Positions 46,281 through 55,760 are shown, numbered from the stretch's first letter. The stretch is 57,350 nucleotides of DNA from Planctomycetota bacterium (GCA_003576845.1 QEVJ01000031.1:1-57350); one strand, 5' to 3'. Numbers and translations are program-made. The notes: generated by a model not told the origin, from the sequence alone.

Positions 46281-46386
46281 GGGGAAGGTCGGAATGCAAA
46301 ATGCAAAATGAAGAATGAAAAATACCGAACAATTCACGGCATTCCCAAACATTCTCCATTCTTCATTCTTCATTTTGCCTTTCCCC
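46281..46386. repeat. Inverted pair of A-rich arms upstream of the phosphatase gene
   Basis: Left arm 46281-46323: GGGGAAGGTC, then GGAATGCAAAATGCAAAAT and more. Right arm 46351-46386: ATTCTCCATTCTTCATTCTT and then CATTTTGCCTTTCCCC, its reverse complement with changes. It ends 38 bases before the phosphatase ATG, so it lies in the leader or promoter region. No gene was found in the rest of 46122-46424. Confidence 0.8.
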
Positions 46387-46424
46387 CCGTCCTTGTTCGC
46401 GCTCGTCCTCAGGAACCCCCCGAA

Positions 46425-48089
46425 ATGTCGCTTCGTCATCGTGTGTTGCAGGCGGCGCTGGCCGCGTGGATGTTGTGCCTGGCGTTCTGGCCGGCGACGT
46501 GCCCCGCGGCAGCGGCCGAGAAGCCGCGGCTGGTCGTCGTGGTGAGCATCGACCAGTTTCCGTTCGAGTATCTCGAACGTTTCCGCCACAATTTTTCGCC
46601 GGACGGGCTGTTCCTGGAGCTCGTCGACAAGGGCCTGGTCTATTCCAACTGCCACCACGCGCACGCCTTCACGTTCACCGGGCCGGGACACGCCTCGCTG
46701 CTCACGGGAGCCTATCCGGCGACCCACGGCATCATCGCCAACGAATGGTACGACCGGGCGACCGACAAGACGATCAATTGCGTGTCGGACAAGGACGCCG
46801 CCATCGTCGGCGACGACGCGGCCGGCGGCATCTCGCCGCGGAATCTGCTCGCGCCGACCGTCGGCGACGTGATGAAACTCGAATCGGCCGGCCGCAGCAA
46901 GGTCTTCGGTATCGCGCTTAAGGATCGGGCCGCGATCCTGATGACCGGCCGGGCCGCCGACGGCGCGTTCTGGATGCACAAGAACATGTGGGTGACGAGC
47001 AAATACTATCGCAGCGACCTGCCGGGCTATCTTCGCGTGCTCAACGAATCGGGAGTCGCCAAGCAACAGGCCGGCAAGGAATGGCCCCTGCTCCTCGACC
47101 GCGCCAAATACGCCGACCACCGCCCGGACAACAGTCCCGTCGAGAATCCGCCGGACGGCTTCGGCCGCGACTTTCCGCACAAGTTCGCCGCGGCAGACGA
47201 CAAGAAATACGAGGGCCAGTTCAACGTCTCGCCGTTCGCCAACGAGTACATTCTGCTCGGCGCGGAGCGGCTCATGCAATACGAGCAACTCGGCCGCGAC
47301 GAGCATGTCGATCTGCTCTGCGTCGGGCTCTCGCCGAACGATTTGTGCGGCCATGCCTTCGATCCGTATAGCCTCGAAGTCGAGGACATGACGTATCGCA
47401 CGGATTTGATGCTCGGCGCGTTCAAGCGGGCGGTCGACGCGCACATGGACGGCCGGCCGTGGCTGTTGGTGCTCACCTCGGACCACGGCATCGCGCCGAA
47501 TCCGCTGTTCGCCGCCGACCGCCGGCTAGGGGCGAAAGCCGATCCGCTCGGCAAGAAAGACGAACTGCAAGCCAAGATCGACGCCGCGCTCGCTCGCCGG
47601 TTTCCCGCGCCGTTCGGCGCAAAGAGCTACGTTCAGAAAATCGAGAATCACCAGGTGTTTTTGCTCCGCGACCAGCCCGCCCTGGCCGGGGAGAACTACG
47701 TGACGGCCCAGCAAATCGTCCGCGACGTGCTCGTCGAACAGCCTTCGGTCGCCGTGGCCGCGACGCGCAACGACCTGATCGCCGCCAACGGCCAGACCGA
47801 CATCCTGCGGTCGCTCGCCCGCGCATTTCACGCGCGGCGCTCGGGCGACGTGCTGTTCGTGATGCAGCCCTACCACGTCCACGTCGACAAGACGGGCACG
47901 ACGCACGGGGCGCCCTGGCGGTACGACACGCACGTCCCGTTGATCTTCTACGGTCCCGGCATCGAGCGTGGGACGGTGGATCGCAAGACCCACGTCGCGG
48001 CCCTCGCCCCGACGGTCAGCCGGCTGATCGGCATGCCGGCGCCGCCGGCGTCGGACGAAGAGACGCTCGGAGAAGCCGTCCGTCGTTAG
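46425..48089 (+). CDS. PafA-like exported alkaline phosphatase
   Basis: 554 residues from the ATG at 46425. Residues 1-30 form a signal peptide (LAAWMLCLAFWPATCPAAAA). The alkaline phosphatase fold is shown by VVVSIDQFPFEYLERF (metal ligand D43), the nucleophile loop FTFTGPGHASLLTG with T85, YPATHGIIANEWYD, VGLSPNDLCGH, LVLTSDHGIAP with the second metal cluster, and THGAPWRYDTHVPLIFYGPGI near the end. A threonine nucleophile and the order of motifs fit the PafA group, which releases phosphate from monoesters outside the cytoplasm. No Pho box was seen. The preceding repeat may take part in its leader, but this is speculation. Confidence 0.93.
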   Translation: MSLRHRVLQAALAAWMLCLAFWPATCPAAAAEKPRLVVVVSIDQFPFEYLERFRHNFSPDGLFLELVDKGLVYSNCHHAHAFTFTGPGHASLLTGAYPATHGIIANEWYDRATDKTINCVSDKDAAIVGDDAAGGISPRNLLAPTVGDVMKLESAGRSKVFGIALKDRAAILMTGRAADGAFWMHKNMWVTSKYYRSDLPGYLRVLNESGVAKQQAGKEWPLLLDRAKYADHRPDNSPVENPPDGFGRDFPHKFAAADDKKYEGQFNVSPFANEYILLGAERLMQYEQLGRDEHVDLLCVGLSPNDLCGHAFDPYSLEVEDMTYRTDLMLGAFKRAVDAHMDGRPWLLVLTSDHGIAPNPLFAADRRLGAKADPLGKKDELQAKIDAALARRFPAPFGAKSYVQKIENHQVFLLRDQPALAGENYVTAQQIVRDVLVEQPSVAVAATRNDLIAANGQTDILRSLARAFHARRSGDVLFVMQPYHVHVDKTGTTHGAPWRYDTHVPLIFYGPGIERGTVDRKTHVAALAPTVSRLIGMPAPPASDEETLGEAVRR

Positions 48090-48104
48090 CAAGGGGATGA
48101 GTAA

Positions 48105-48262
48105 CGGAATTACGAAATCTCAGCATCACGAAATCGCGAAAGTGCGACATCGCGAAATCTAGGAAGCGCCAACGTCTTTCCAAAGGGGTTACTGCACGCG
48201 ATGCCGGAAACTTTCGTCCCCGCGATTTTTCTCGCCGTTTCGCCTTTTCGCGCTTTCGCGAT
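48105..48262. repeat. Inverted CGAAATCGCG-type repeat after the phosphatase gene
   Basis: Left part 48105-48160 (ATCACGAAATCGCGAAAGTG and similar); right part 48221-48262 (CGCGATTTTTCTCGCCGTTT, then CGCCTTTTCGCGCTTTCGCG) in the reverse orientation. The 60-base centre is unrelated. The 398-base gap from 48090 to 48487 holds no gene that I can support. Confidence 0.75.
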
Positions 48263-48487
48263 AAGAAGCCGGTCGCTCCCAAAGTTTGAAATCGTCTCGA
48301 ATGGAAAACACGGCAGAAGAGCATCCGTTGATTCGGTGCATGAAGAACCAAGATCACCCGCCAACAAGCCTGGCCAGCGGGTGATTCCGCTTCAGCCACG
48401 CCCGAAACATTCCAGCCGGGCCGTTCCCGTGCCGTGCGACCGTGGAGGCACTGTTCGCCTTGCCGCCCGGTGGGCTATGATGGCGGG

Positions 48488-48997
48488 ATGAATGTCACGT
48501 TCGATTGTCCGCATTGCGAAAGGGCTGCGCGGGTGGACGTGCCCGAGGCGGCGCGGTCGCTCGTTTGTCCGCACTGTCGGCACGCGCTGCGGTTTCCCGA
48601 TGGGGCTTGGAAGGACGGCCGCCTGTCGCGGTGCGTCATTTGTCCGAGCACCGATTTGTTCCTGCGGAAGGATTTTCCACAGAGCCTCGGCGTAGGCGTC
48701 GTTGTGCTAGGGATCGTGTCGAGCACGATCGCCTACTACTTCGGCCACATTTACTGGACGTTTGGGCTGCTCTTTGCGTGTGCGGCGATCGACTTCCTGC
48801 TTTACCACGTCGTCGGTCAGGCGCTCGTTTGTTACCGCTGCCATACGCATTACCGGATCCTCGCGGGCCTGGACGGACACGAACCGTTCAACCTGGAAAC
48901 GCACGAACGCTATCGGCAGGAGGCCGCCCGGCTCGAAAAGTCCCACAATGCCGCGAACGATCGGGCCGCTAACGAACGGGCCGCCGCGAACGGCTGA
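48488..48997 (+). CDS. Zinc-ribbon membrane protein of unknown function
   Basis: 169 residues. Two CPHC pairs, in FDCPHCERAARVDVPEAARSLVCPHCRHAL, make a zinc ribbon at the N-terminus. A second site is RCVICPSTD with VCYRCHTHYRIL. Two hydrophobic spans, SLGVGVVVLGIVSSTIAYYF and TFGLLFACAAIDFLLYHVV, are joined by a short loop. The C-terminus is charged and helical (ETHERYRQEAARLEKS). I do not know its role. It lies 54 bases upstream of the Fe-S oxidoreductase on the same strand, so a shared transcript is likely. Confidence 0.85.
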   Translation: MNVTFDCPHCERAARVDVPEAARSLVCPHCRHALRFPDGAWKDGRLSRCVICPSTDLFLRKDFPQSLGVGVVVLGIVSSTIAYYFGHIYWTFGLLFACAAIDFLLYHVVGQALVCYRCHTHYRILAGLDGHEPFNLETHERYRQEAARLEKSHNAANDRAANERAAANG

Positions 48998-49051
48998 CGG
49001 TTCGATCGCCCCGATGCGATTCTCGACCAACGCCCCGCGTGCGAACACGCC

Positions 49052-52000
49052 ATGGACCACGAGCGCGAGCGGATTCAAGACGACCTGCGGGGCCTGGTGG
49101 CCGGCGAGGTTCGTTGCGACGACTTGACGCTCGCCATGTATGCCAGCGACGCGAGCGTTTATGAGATCTGGCCGCTCGGCGTCGTGTGCCCGCGCGGCGT
49201 CGCCGACGTCGCCGCGTGCGTGCGGTATGCGGCCGAGAACAACCTGCCGGTTCATCCGCGCGGCGCCGGCACGGGCCTCGCCGGCGGCGCCCTCGGTCCC
49301 GGCTTGGTGCTCGATTTCTCGCGCCACATGCGGCGGATCGTCGGCGTCGAGGAAGGCGTGGCGCGCGTGCAGAGCGGCGTCGTGCTGGCGTCGCTCAATC
49401 GGGCGGCCGCGGCGTTCGGCCATCGCTTTGGTCCCGATCCGGCCAACGAAGCCGTGACCACGATCGGCGGCGTCATCGCCGTGAACGCCTCGGGAAGCCG
49501 GTTCGCGCGCAACGGCGCCGCCGGCGACTACGTCCGTTCGCTGCAACTCGTGCTGAGCGACGGCGCGGTGGTCGAAGTCGGCCGCGAATCGCTCGGCCAG
49601 AACGCCGACGACGAAGCGGCGGCGCGGAAGGTCAAGCTTACGTCCGACGTGGCCGAGGTGCTGCTTGCGCATCACGAGACGATCGGCACGCCGCACGCCA
49701 CGACCGGCGCGCGTTCGGCCGGATATCAGCTTCACGGCGCGCTTCGCGACGGGCGGGTCGACTTCGGGCGTCTGCTCGCCGGCTCCGAAGGAACGCTGGC
49801 GATCGTTACCGAAGCGACGCTGGCGACGATTCCGCGGCCGCAGCACGTCGGCGTCGTGCTGCTGTTGTTCGACCGGCTCGAAAGCGCGGCCCGGGCCGTC
49901 GAGGTGTTGCTGCCCGTCGGCTTGTCCGCCTGCGACCTGCTCGACCGGCGGCACTTGGGCCTCGCGCGCGAATCGGACGTGCGGTTCGATCTCCTGGTGC
50001 CGGCCACCGTCGAGGCGGCCCTGGTCGTCGAGGTCGACAGCGACACGCCCGCCGAACTGCGCGAAAAGATCGCCGCGATCGTCCGCTTGGCGCGCGAGGA
50101 GCACCGCCTGGCGGTGGACGCGCGGTCGACGATCGATCCGGAAGAGGTCGAGCTGTATTGGCGGTTGGCGACGCGGGTCGTGCCGCGGCTGTATCGTTTG
50201 CAGGGCGACTCGCGGCCGCTGCCGTTCGTCGAAGACGTCGTCGTGCCCCCGCCGCGGTTGGCCGAATTTCTCGTCGAACTGCAAAACGCGCTCAAGCAGC
50301 GGCACGTAACGGCTTCGGTCTACGGCCACGCCGCGCACGGCCGCATGCACGTCCGGCCGTTTCTCGATCTGGCCAACGACGACGACATCGGCCGCATGCG
50401 CGTGCTCGCCGACGATCTCTACCGCATCGTGCTCGACTTGGGCGGAGCGATCGGCGGCGAACTGGGGGCGGGCTTGAGCCGGACCGGTTTCCTGCGGCGA
50501 CAGCACGGCGCATTGTGCGACGTGTTCGCGGACGTGAAGCGGGCGTTCGATCCCCAAGGCATCTTCAATCCCGGCAAGGTGGTCGGCGACGATCCCGAAC
50601 AGTTGACGCGCAATTTGCGCCGCGTGGGCGCCGCAATTCGGACGACGGAAGTGCCGCCTCAAGCGGTCGAAGGCGTGGAGACCGTCGAGTCCGCGCCCCC
50701 GAGGGCGACGATTGGCTCGCCGAACGTCGTCGAATTGCAGCTCGACTGGCGCGAACCCACGATCGATCGTGCCGCGCGCTCCTGCAACGGCTGCGGTGCG
50801 TGCCGGACGCAGCTTCTGCCGGAGCGGATGTGTCCCATCAACCGCGCCGCGCCGCGCGAAGAGGCGTCGCCGCGGGCAAAGGCCAACCTGCTTCGCGCGG
50901 TGCTCAGCGGCCGCATCGAACGGGACTCGTTGCCGAGCGACGAATTCAAGCAGGTGGCCGACTTGTGCGTGCATTGCCACCAGTGCCGCTTGGAGTGCCC
51001 CGCCGAGGTGGACATTCCCAAGCTGATGGTCGAAGCCCGCGCGGCCCACGTCGCGCACAGCGGGCTGCGGCCAAGCGAATGGCTGCTTACGCGGCTCGAT
51101 CTCGTGGGGAGCATGGGCGGCCTGGTCCGGCCGCTCGCCAATTGGGCGCTCGGCAACCGCTCCATGCGGTGGCTCTTCGAGCGATTCTTCGGCCTCGCGC
51201 ACGGCCGCAAGCTGCCTAAGGTGGCGCGGCGAAGTTTCTTGCGCCGCGCCGCCCGGCGCAAGCTGACGCGCCCCAATCGCGCCGCCGAGCACAAGGTGCT
51301 GTACTTCGCCGACGTGTACGCCAACTACTTCGATCCGCAAATCGGCGAAGCGCTCGTCGCCGTGCTCGAGCACAACGGCGTTTCCGTGTATGTGCCCAAG
51401 GAGCCGATGCAGTCGGGCATGGCAATGGTCGCCATGGGCGCGGTGGAGCGGGCGCGACAACTGGCCGCGGCGAATGTGGCGATTCTCGCCGACGCCGTGC
51501 GGCAAGGTTTTCATATTGTCGCGACGGAACCGGCCGCCGCGCTGTGCCTCACGCACGAATACCCGAACCTGCTCGACGACGACGAAGTCCGCTTGGTGGC
51601 GGCAAACACGAGCGAGGCCTGCACGTACCTCTGGCGAATGCACCTCGAAAAGCGGCTGCGGCTCGACTTGCAGCGGATCGACGCCACCGTCGCGTACCAT
51701 CAGCCGTGTCATTCGAAGGCGCTCCGCGTCGGCACGCCGGCCGAGCATTTGCTGGGTTTGATTCCGGGCCTGACGGTGCTGGCCGAGAAACACGGTTGCA
51801 GCGGCATGGCGGGCACATTCGGCCTCGTGCGCAAGAACTATCGCACGAGCTTGCGGGTGGGTTGGGAGCTGATCTCGTGGCTGCGGCAGGGGACGATGCA
51901 CGCCGGCGTCACCGAATGCAGCACGTGTAAGCTGCAAATGGAACAGGGCACGACGCGGCCGACGATCCATCCGCTCAAGCTGCTGGCGCACGCTTACGGC

Positions 52001-52060
52001 CGCCTGCCGCAGGGCGAGAAACTGCTCGCGGCGCGGAGTTCGGAGTTGATCGTCACGTGA
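49052..52060 (+). CDS. FAD-linked oxidase fused to an Fe-S/CCG domain protein (GlcD-GlpC type)
   Basis: 1002 residues. The FAD-binding PCMH half (about 1-530) has LPVHPRGAGTGLAGGALGPG, DPANEAVTTIGGVIAVNASGSR and the C-terminal GLSRTGFLRRQHG, as in D-lactate/glycolate dehydrogenases. Next comes a ferredoxin-like region with CNGCGACRTQLLPERMCPIN and CVHCHQCRLECP (about 575-655), two 4Fe-4S sites. The last 300 residues hold CCG-type repeats, with the cysteines of VAYHQPCHSKAL, AEKHGCSGMAGTFGL and VTECSTCKLQMEQ. The design is that of a 2-hydroxyacid dehydrogenase that passes electrons through its own Fe-S domain, as in Dld-II, YdiJ and GlpC-like proteins. The substrate is unknown. Confidence 0.93.
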   Translation: MDHERERIQDDLRGLVAGEVRCDDLTLAMYASDASVYEIWPLGVVCPRGVADVAACVRYAAENNLPVHPRGAGTGLAGGALGPGLVLDFSRHMRRIVGVEEGVARVQSGVVLASLNRAAAAFGHRFGPDPANEAVTTIGGVIAVNASGSRFARNGAAGDYVRSLQLVLSDGAVVEVGRESLGQNADDEAAARKVKLTSDVAEVLLAHHETIGTPHATTGARSAGYQLHGALRDGRVDFGRLLAGSEGTLAIVTEATLATIPRPQHVGVVLLLFDRLESAARAVEVLLPVGLSACDLLDRRHLGLARESDVRFDLLVPATVEAALVVEVDSDTPAELREKIAAIVRLAREEHRLAVDARSTIDPEEVELYWRLATRVVPRLYRLQGDSRPLPFVEDVVVPPPRLAEFLVELQNALKQRHVTASVYGHAAHGRMHVRPFLDLANDDDIGRMRVLADDLYRIVLDLGGAIGGELGAGLSRTGFLRRQHGALCDVFADVKRAFDPQGIFNPGKVVGDDPEQLTRNLRRVGAAIRTTEVPPQAVEGVETVESAPPRATIGSPNVVELQLDWREPTIDRAARSCNGCGACRTQLLPERMCPINRAAPREEASPRAKANLLRAVLSGRIERDSLPSDEFKQVADLCVHCHQCRLECPAEVDIPKLMVEARAAHVAHSGLRPSEWLLTRLDLVGSMGGLVRPLANWALGNRSMRWLFERFFGLAHGRKLPKVARRSFLRRAARRKLTRPNRAAEHKVLYFADVYANYFDPQIGEALVAVLEHNGVSVYVPKEPMQSGMAMVAMGAVERARQLAAANVAILADAVRQGFHIVATEPAAALCLTHEYPNLLDDDEVRLVAANTSEACTYLWRMHLEKRLRLDLQRIDATVAYHQPCHSKALRVGTPAEHLLGLIPGLTVLAEKHGCSGMAGTFGLVRKNYRTSLRVGWELISWLRQGTMHAGVTECSTCKLQMEQGTTRPTIHPLKLLAHAYGRLPQGEKLLAARSSELIVT

Positions 52061-52115
52061 TGGCCCTTGGCCTTGAACTCGCGAAATCGTTAACGACCAA
52101 AATCCATTCCCTGCC

Positions 52116-52361
52116 ATGCGCATCACGATTCGATTCTTTGCCGCCGCCCGCGACCTCGTTGGCTGCGATGCGGTTGAACGCGACCTGCCTCCTCATGCCA
52201 CGGTCGCGGACTTGAAGGCCACCCTCGCCGCCGAATTCCCGGCGCTCGCGACGTTGCTCCGGCATTCGATGATCGCCGTCGGGCACGATTATGCGGCGGA
52301 TGCCTTCGTGCTTGCGGACGGAAACGAGGTCGCCGTGATTCCGCCGGTAAGCGGCGGTTAG
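52116..52361 (+). CDS. moaD: MoaD-like sulfur carrier (molybdopterin synthase small subunit)
   Basis: 81 residues ending in VIPPVSGG, the di-glycine tail that carries the thiocarboxylate. The start MRITIRFFAAARDLVGCDAVERDLP and TVADLKATLAAEFP are the usual MoaD motifs, a beta-grasp fold. In molybdenum cofactor synthesis it gives sulfur to MoaE. No moaE, moaA or other cofactor gene is nearby, but mnmA is its convergent neighbour. A ThiS-like role is not excluded. Confidence 0.9.
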   Translation: MRITIRFFAAARDLVGCDAVERDLPPHATVADLKATLAAEFPALATLLRHSMIAVGHDYAADAFVLADGNEVAVIPPVSGG

Positions 52362-52416
52362 ATTCCATGCGCGTCGTCCCTTCCAAACGGCAGTGGACCG
52401 GCGTGACACATCATTC

Positions 52417-53568
52417 CTACTCGATCCACCCGCCGCCGAGCACGCGATCGCCGTCGTAGCACACGACCGCTTGCCCGGGCGAAACGCCTTCGACGCCGGC
52501 GTCGAACGCCACTTCGAGCCGATCGCCGGGAAGCGATTGCACCGTCGCCGGGCGCGGGGACGTGTTGTAGCGAATCTTCGCCAGGCAGCGAATCGGCTCG
52601 ACGGGCGGCGGAACGAGCCAGTTCGCGCGATTGGCCGCCAGGTGCGTGCGGGACAACTCTTCGCGGCGGCCGAGCACCACGCGGCGCGTGTCGGCTTCGA
52701 TCCGGACGACAAAATGCGGTTCGCCGAGCGCAATGCCCAGGCCCTTGCGCTGGCCGACGGTGAACGCTTCGATGCCGTCGTGACGCCCGACCACGCAGCC
52801 GTCGGTCGTCACAAACTCGCCCGACGTGTCGACGTTGTCGCGCACCCGGCGAATGAACTCGGCGTGATGTCCTTCGGTGACGAAGCAAATCTCCTGGCTG
52901 TCCTTCTTGTCGGCGACGCGGAGGCCGATCTCGGCGGCCAGGCGGCGAATCTCAGTCTTCGCGAAATGACCGACGGGCAGCAGCACGCGGGCAAGCACCT
53001 CCGGACGCAACCCGAACAGCACATACGACTGATCCTTCGTCGGGTCGATGCCTCGATACAGCGCGGGCCGGCCTTCGTCGTCGGGAGCGACGATGGCGTA
53101 ATGCCCCGTGGCGACGTAATCGGCGGAGACGCTCTCGGCGTACTCGAACAGCTTGCCGAACTTTATCCAGTTGTTGCACATCACGCACGGGTTCGGCGTC
53201 CGTGCGGCGGTGTACTCGTCGATGAAATAGTCGATGATCCGGCCGAACTCATCCTGAAAGTCGAGGGCGTAGAACGGAATGTCGAGCCGGTCGGCGACAC
53301 GGCGGGCGTCTTCCGCGTCGCTGGCGGTGCAGCAGCCCTGCTTGTGCGGCGAGGCAAACGGACTCGGACCGGTCGCGACGATCGGAAGTTGCGCCGCCGC
53401 GGTAGGATTACCGATCGCGCCCGCAGTCGGCTTTGCGGCACACGCCGTCTCGATGGTGTGGCCGTGCCGCATGAACACGCCGATCACTTCGTGGCCCGCG
53501 CGCAGCAAGAGATGGGCAGCCACGCTGCTGTCGACCCCGCCCGACATTGCCAGAACCACTCGCGCCAT
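52417..53568 (-). CDS. mnmA: tRNA-specific 2-thiouridylase MnmA
   Basis: 383 residues from the ATG at 53568. It thiolates U34 of tRNA for Lys, Glu and Gln. The PP-loop is SGGVDSS at 9-15; the two active cysteines are C128 in NPCVMC and C228 in SQEICFV. The C-terminal half has FTVGQRKGLGIALGEPHFVVRIEADT and VVCYDGDRVLGGGWI. Between RHGH and CCTASDAEDA there is an insertion of about 35 residues rich in Pro, Ala and Thr (about 44-78), which is a loop in most of the family; other planctomycetes have one too as far as I recall. Length is otherwise normal. Confidence 0.96.
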   Translation of the reverse strand: MARVVLAMSGGVDSSVAAHLLLRAGHEVIGVFMRHGHTIETACAAKPTAGAIGNPTAAAQLPIVATGPSPFASPHKQGCCTASDAEDARRVADRLDIPFYALDFQDEFGRIIDYFIDEYTAARTPNPCVMCNNWIKFGKLFEYAESVSADYVATGHYAIVAPDDEGRPALYRGIDPTKDQSYVLFGLRPEVLARVLLPVGHFAKTEIRRLAAEIGLRVADKKDSQEICFVTEGHHAEFIRRVRDNVDTSGEFVTTDGCVVGRHDGIEAFTVGQRKGLGIALGEPHFVVRIEADTRRVVLGRREELSRTHLAANRANWLVPPPVEPIRCLAKIRYNTSPRPATVQSLPGDRLEVAFDAGVEGVSPGQAVVCYDGDRVLGGGWIE

Positions 53569-53724
53569 CGGCTCAATTGCCCGCGTTTTGCCTGCTGCTT
53601 GACACACGAACCGCCCACAACCCATGATAGGTCGACCCGCCGGAAGGGACCAGGGCGAGCCTTCCCCCGCTGCATGACACATTGTGAATTGTTGCTATTC
53701 CTTCGAACGCACGAGGTGCTTACC

Positions 53725-54399
53725 GTGACGCGCCGTTTCGCGACTCTTGCGGTCGGGCCGACCCTGCTGTTCGCCGCTCTGGCTTCCATCGCGTCCCCGG
53801 TCCCGGCGGACGAGAAGGCCGAGACGCCGTTCAACGGCAAGGACCTTACCGGCTGGGTCGTCGAGGGAACCGCCACCTTCGAGAAAGACGGCCGAAAGCA
53901 GCCAAACTGGTTCGCCCAAGAAGGCGAGATCCGCTGCGCCGGCAAAGGATTTGGATTTCTCCGCTACGACAAACCCTTCGCCGACTTCCGCTTCACGCTC
54001 GAATACAAGCTCGTCAAGAACGGTAACAGCGGGATCGGCATCCGCGGCGTGAAATACACGGGAAGAGCCGACACGCGGCCGTCGTTTGCCAGCTACGAGT
54101 TGCAGATTCTCGACGACGGCGGCAAGGAACCGAACAGCCACGGCACGATGTCGCTCTATCGCTACGTCGCGCCGAAAGCAATGGCCGCCCGCAAGGCCGG
54201 CGAGTGGAACCAGGTCGAAATCGAGTGCCGCGGCCCGAAAATTCGCGTCACGCTCAACGGCCAGGTGGTGCAGGACGTAGATCAGTCGACGATCGACGAA
54301 ATCAAGAACAAGCCGCTCAAGGGCTACTTGAGCCTGCAATGCCACGGCAGCGTCGTGGCGTTTCGCAATCTCGAGATCGTCGACCTGACTGGCGAGTAG
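53725..54399 (+). CDS. DUF1080 protein (3-keto-disaccharide hydrolase type), exported
   Basis: 224 residues with a GTG start at 53725, chosen because the signal peptide VTRRFATLAVGPTLLFAALA then begins properly and GAGG lies about 10 bases upstream; the ATG at 53674 is the alternative, adding 17 residues. The domain starts TPFNGKDLTGWVVEG and continues with GFLRYDKPFADFRFTLEYKL, KNGNSGIGIRGVKYTG, ASYELQILDDGG, AGEWNQVEIECRG and GYLSLQCHGSVVAFRNLEI, the standard DUF1080 jelly-roll order. The family is large in this phylum, with reported hydrolysis of 3-keto-sugars. No catalytic residue can be named here with certainty. Confidence 0.9.
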   Translation: MTRRFATLAVGPTLLFAALASIASPVPADEKAETPFNGKDLTGWVVEGTATFEKDGRKQPNWFAQEGEIRCAGKGFGFLRYDKPFADFRFTLEYKLVKNGNSGIGIRGVKYTGRADTRPSFASYELQILDDGGKEPNSHGTMSLYRYVAPKAMAARKAGEWNQVEIECRGPKIRVTLNGQVVQDVDQSTIDEIKNKPLKGYLSLQCHGSVVAFRNLEIVDLTGE

Positions 54400-54494
54400 A
54401 TCGAGCCAAGCGTCGATTCTCGCTCGTACCCGAAGTCGAGACGGTTCGTTTCTCAACGCAGTCCTGGATGCCGCGGCGCGAGTCCGCCCCTCCT

Positions 54495-55760
54495 TCACTC
54501 GACGAGCCGCGCATCGAGCCAGGCGGCGCGGTCCCATTCGTCGGCGCGGTCGGCGAAGTCGACGATCAAGCTGAGGCGTTTTGCGCCGGCCAGGTCGACG
54601 GCAATGGGCGTTGGCTTGTCGCCGCCCCGGACCGTCTTGCTCGTGTGAAGGAGTTGCCATTTGCCGTCGCCGGCGTCGATGTAAACGCGGAAGACAACGC
54701 TGCCGCGTTGCGAACGGCGAGAACTGGCCGTTGTCGCTGATTCTTCGGCGAACACGCTGTCGTCGACGGCCAGTTCCGCGTCGAACCGGCGGTAGGCCCT
54801 GTCGAGCGCGTACGTGACGCTCGCCGCGCTGTGCATGCCGAGACCCTTGAGATACTCGCGGCCGTCGGCGCGAAGGCGTTCGCCGACGACGCTGCGATCG
54901 TTCGCCAGCGGCCAGGCCATTGCGAGGTAAGGCACGTGCTTGTAGCCGCTCGGTCGCATGTCGGAGAGATACGTGGCGCGGCCGCCGAGCGTCTGAATCG
55001 CGGCGACGTTCTCGCGGGCAAGCGCGATCGTTTCGCCCCAAGTCGTGGTGAGCTGCAGACCCGATTCGGCCATGCGGACTTCCGTCGCCGTGATGCGGCT
55101 GCCGTCGGTTGCGCCGACGACGTAGCGCACGCCGCGCGGGGCACGGCCGTCATCGGCGGAACTTCGGCCGATCGCCAGCGCTCGCACGCGGCCGACGGCG
55201 AGGTCGAGCCTCCCGGCGGGCGTGTCGACGGCGAGCGAGGCCGCGTCCAGCGACGCGAGCGTGCCGAGAACGGCGTCGCCGTTGTCGAGGATGACGCGGA
55301 CGCCGGCACTCGGGTCCTTCGCTCGCCACTGGGCGAGATCGTCGAGCAACCGATCGCGCGCGAGCGCGGCGACCGGCGGGTGAAACACCAACCCGCGGGC
55401 CGCAGCGATCGGGAGTCGCACTTCGCCGCAAACGCCGCCCTTGAGCCGCAGTTTGTCGCCTTCCAGCGCGGCCTGGGAGAATGCGAGCAAATCGCCGCCA
55501 TCCAGAACCGCGAGCATGATCTTGCCCGGCGAAGCGAACGATCCCCAGCGCACGAGATCGTGTCCGTCGGGCACGATGCGCTTACCGGCGGCGGCGAAGG
55601 CGAGTTTCGCGTCGGCCGAAGCATCGGCGAGCGTCGCTGCGACTTTCGTTCCATCGGCGAGCAGCAACTCTTCGGCCTGTGCGGGCCGGCAGCAAGCAAG
55701 CGGAATCAGAACCGCGATGGCAACAATGCGGCAGCACGTAACGTTGAATAAGGCCGTCAT
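54495..55760 (-). CDS. Exported NPCBM/NEW2-domain protein
   Basis: 421 residues from the ATG at 55760. The signal peptide is MTALFNVTCCRIVAIAVLIPLACC, ending near AQA. The middle is a set of repeated beta strands (LLLADGTKVAATLADAS, then RVILDNGDAVLGTLASLD), and the C-terminal 150 residues form an NPCBM domain: YLKGLGMHSAASVTYALDRAYRRFDAELAVD, SVVFRVYIDAGDGKWQLLHTS, KRLSLIVDFADRADEWDRAAWLDARLV. NPCBM domains bind carbohydrate at the side of glycosidase-like proteins. The start overlaps the stop of the amidohydrolase as ATGA, so the two are probably coupled. Confidence 0.88.
   Translation of the reverse strand: MTALFNVTCCRIVAIAVLIPLACCRPAQAEELLLADGTKVAATLADASADAKLAFAAAGKRIVPDGHDLVRWGSFASPGKIMLAVLDGGDLLAFSQAALEGDKLRLKGGVCGEVRLPIAAARGLVFHPPVAALARDRLLDDLAQWRAKDPSAGVRVILDNGDAVLGTLASLDAASLAVDTPAGRLDLAVGRVRALAIGRSSADDGRAPRGVRYVVGATDGSRITATEVRMAESGLQLTTTWGETIALARENVAAIQTLGGRATYLSDMRPSGYKHVPYLAMAWPLANDRSVVGERLRADGREYLKGLGMHSAASVTYALDRAYRRFDAELAVDDSVFAEESATTASSRRSQRGSVVFRVYIDAGDGKWQLLHTSKTVRGGDKPTPIAVDLAGAKRLSLIVDFADRADEWDRAAWLDARLVE

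Noticed and set aside
48707-52126. 1139-codon open frame antisense to the Fe-S oxidoreductase
   Set aside because: Same reason; composition follows the complementary codons of the true gene.
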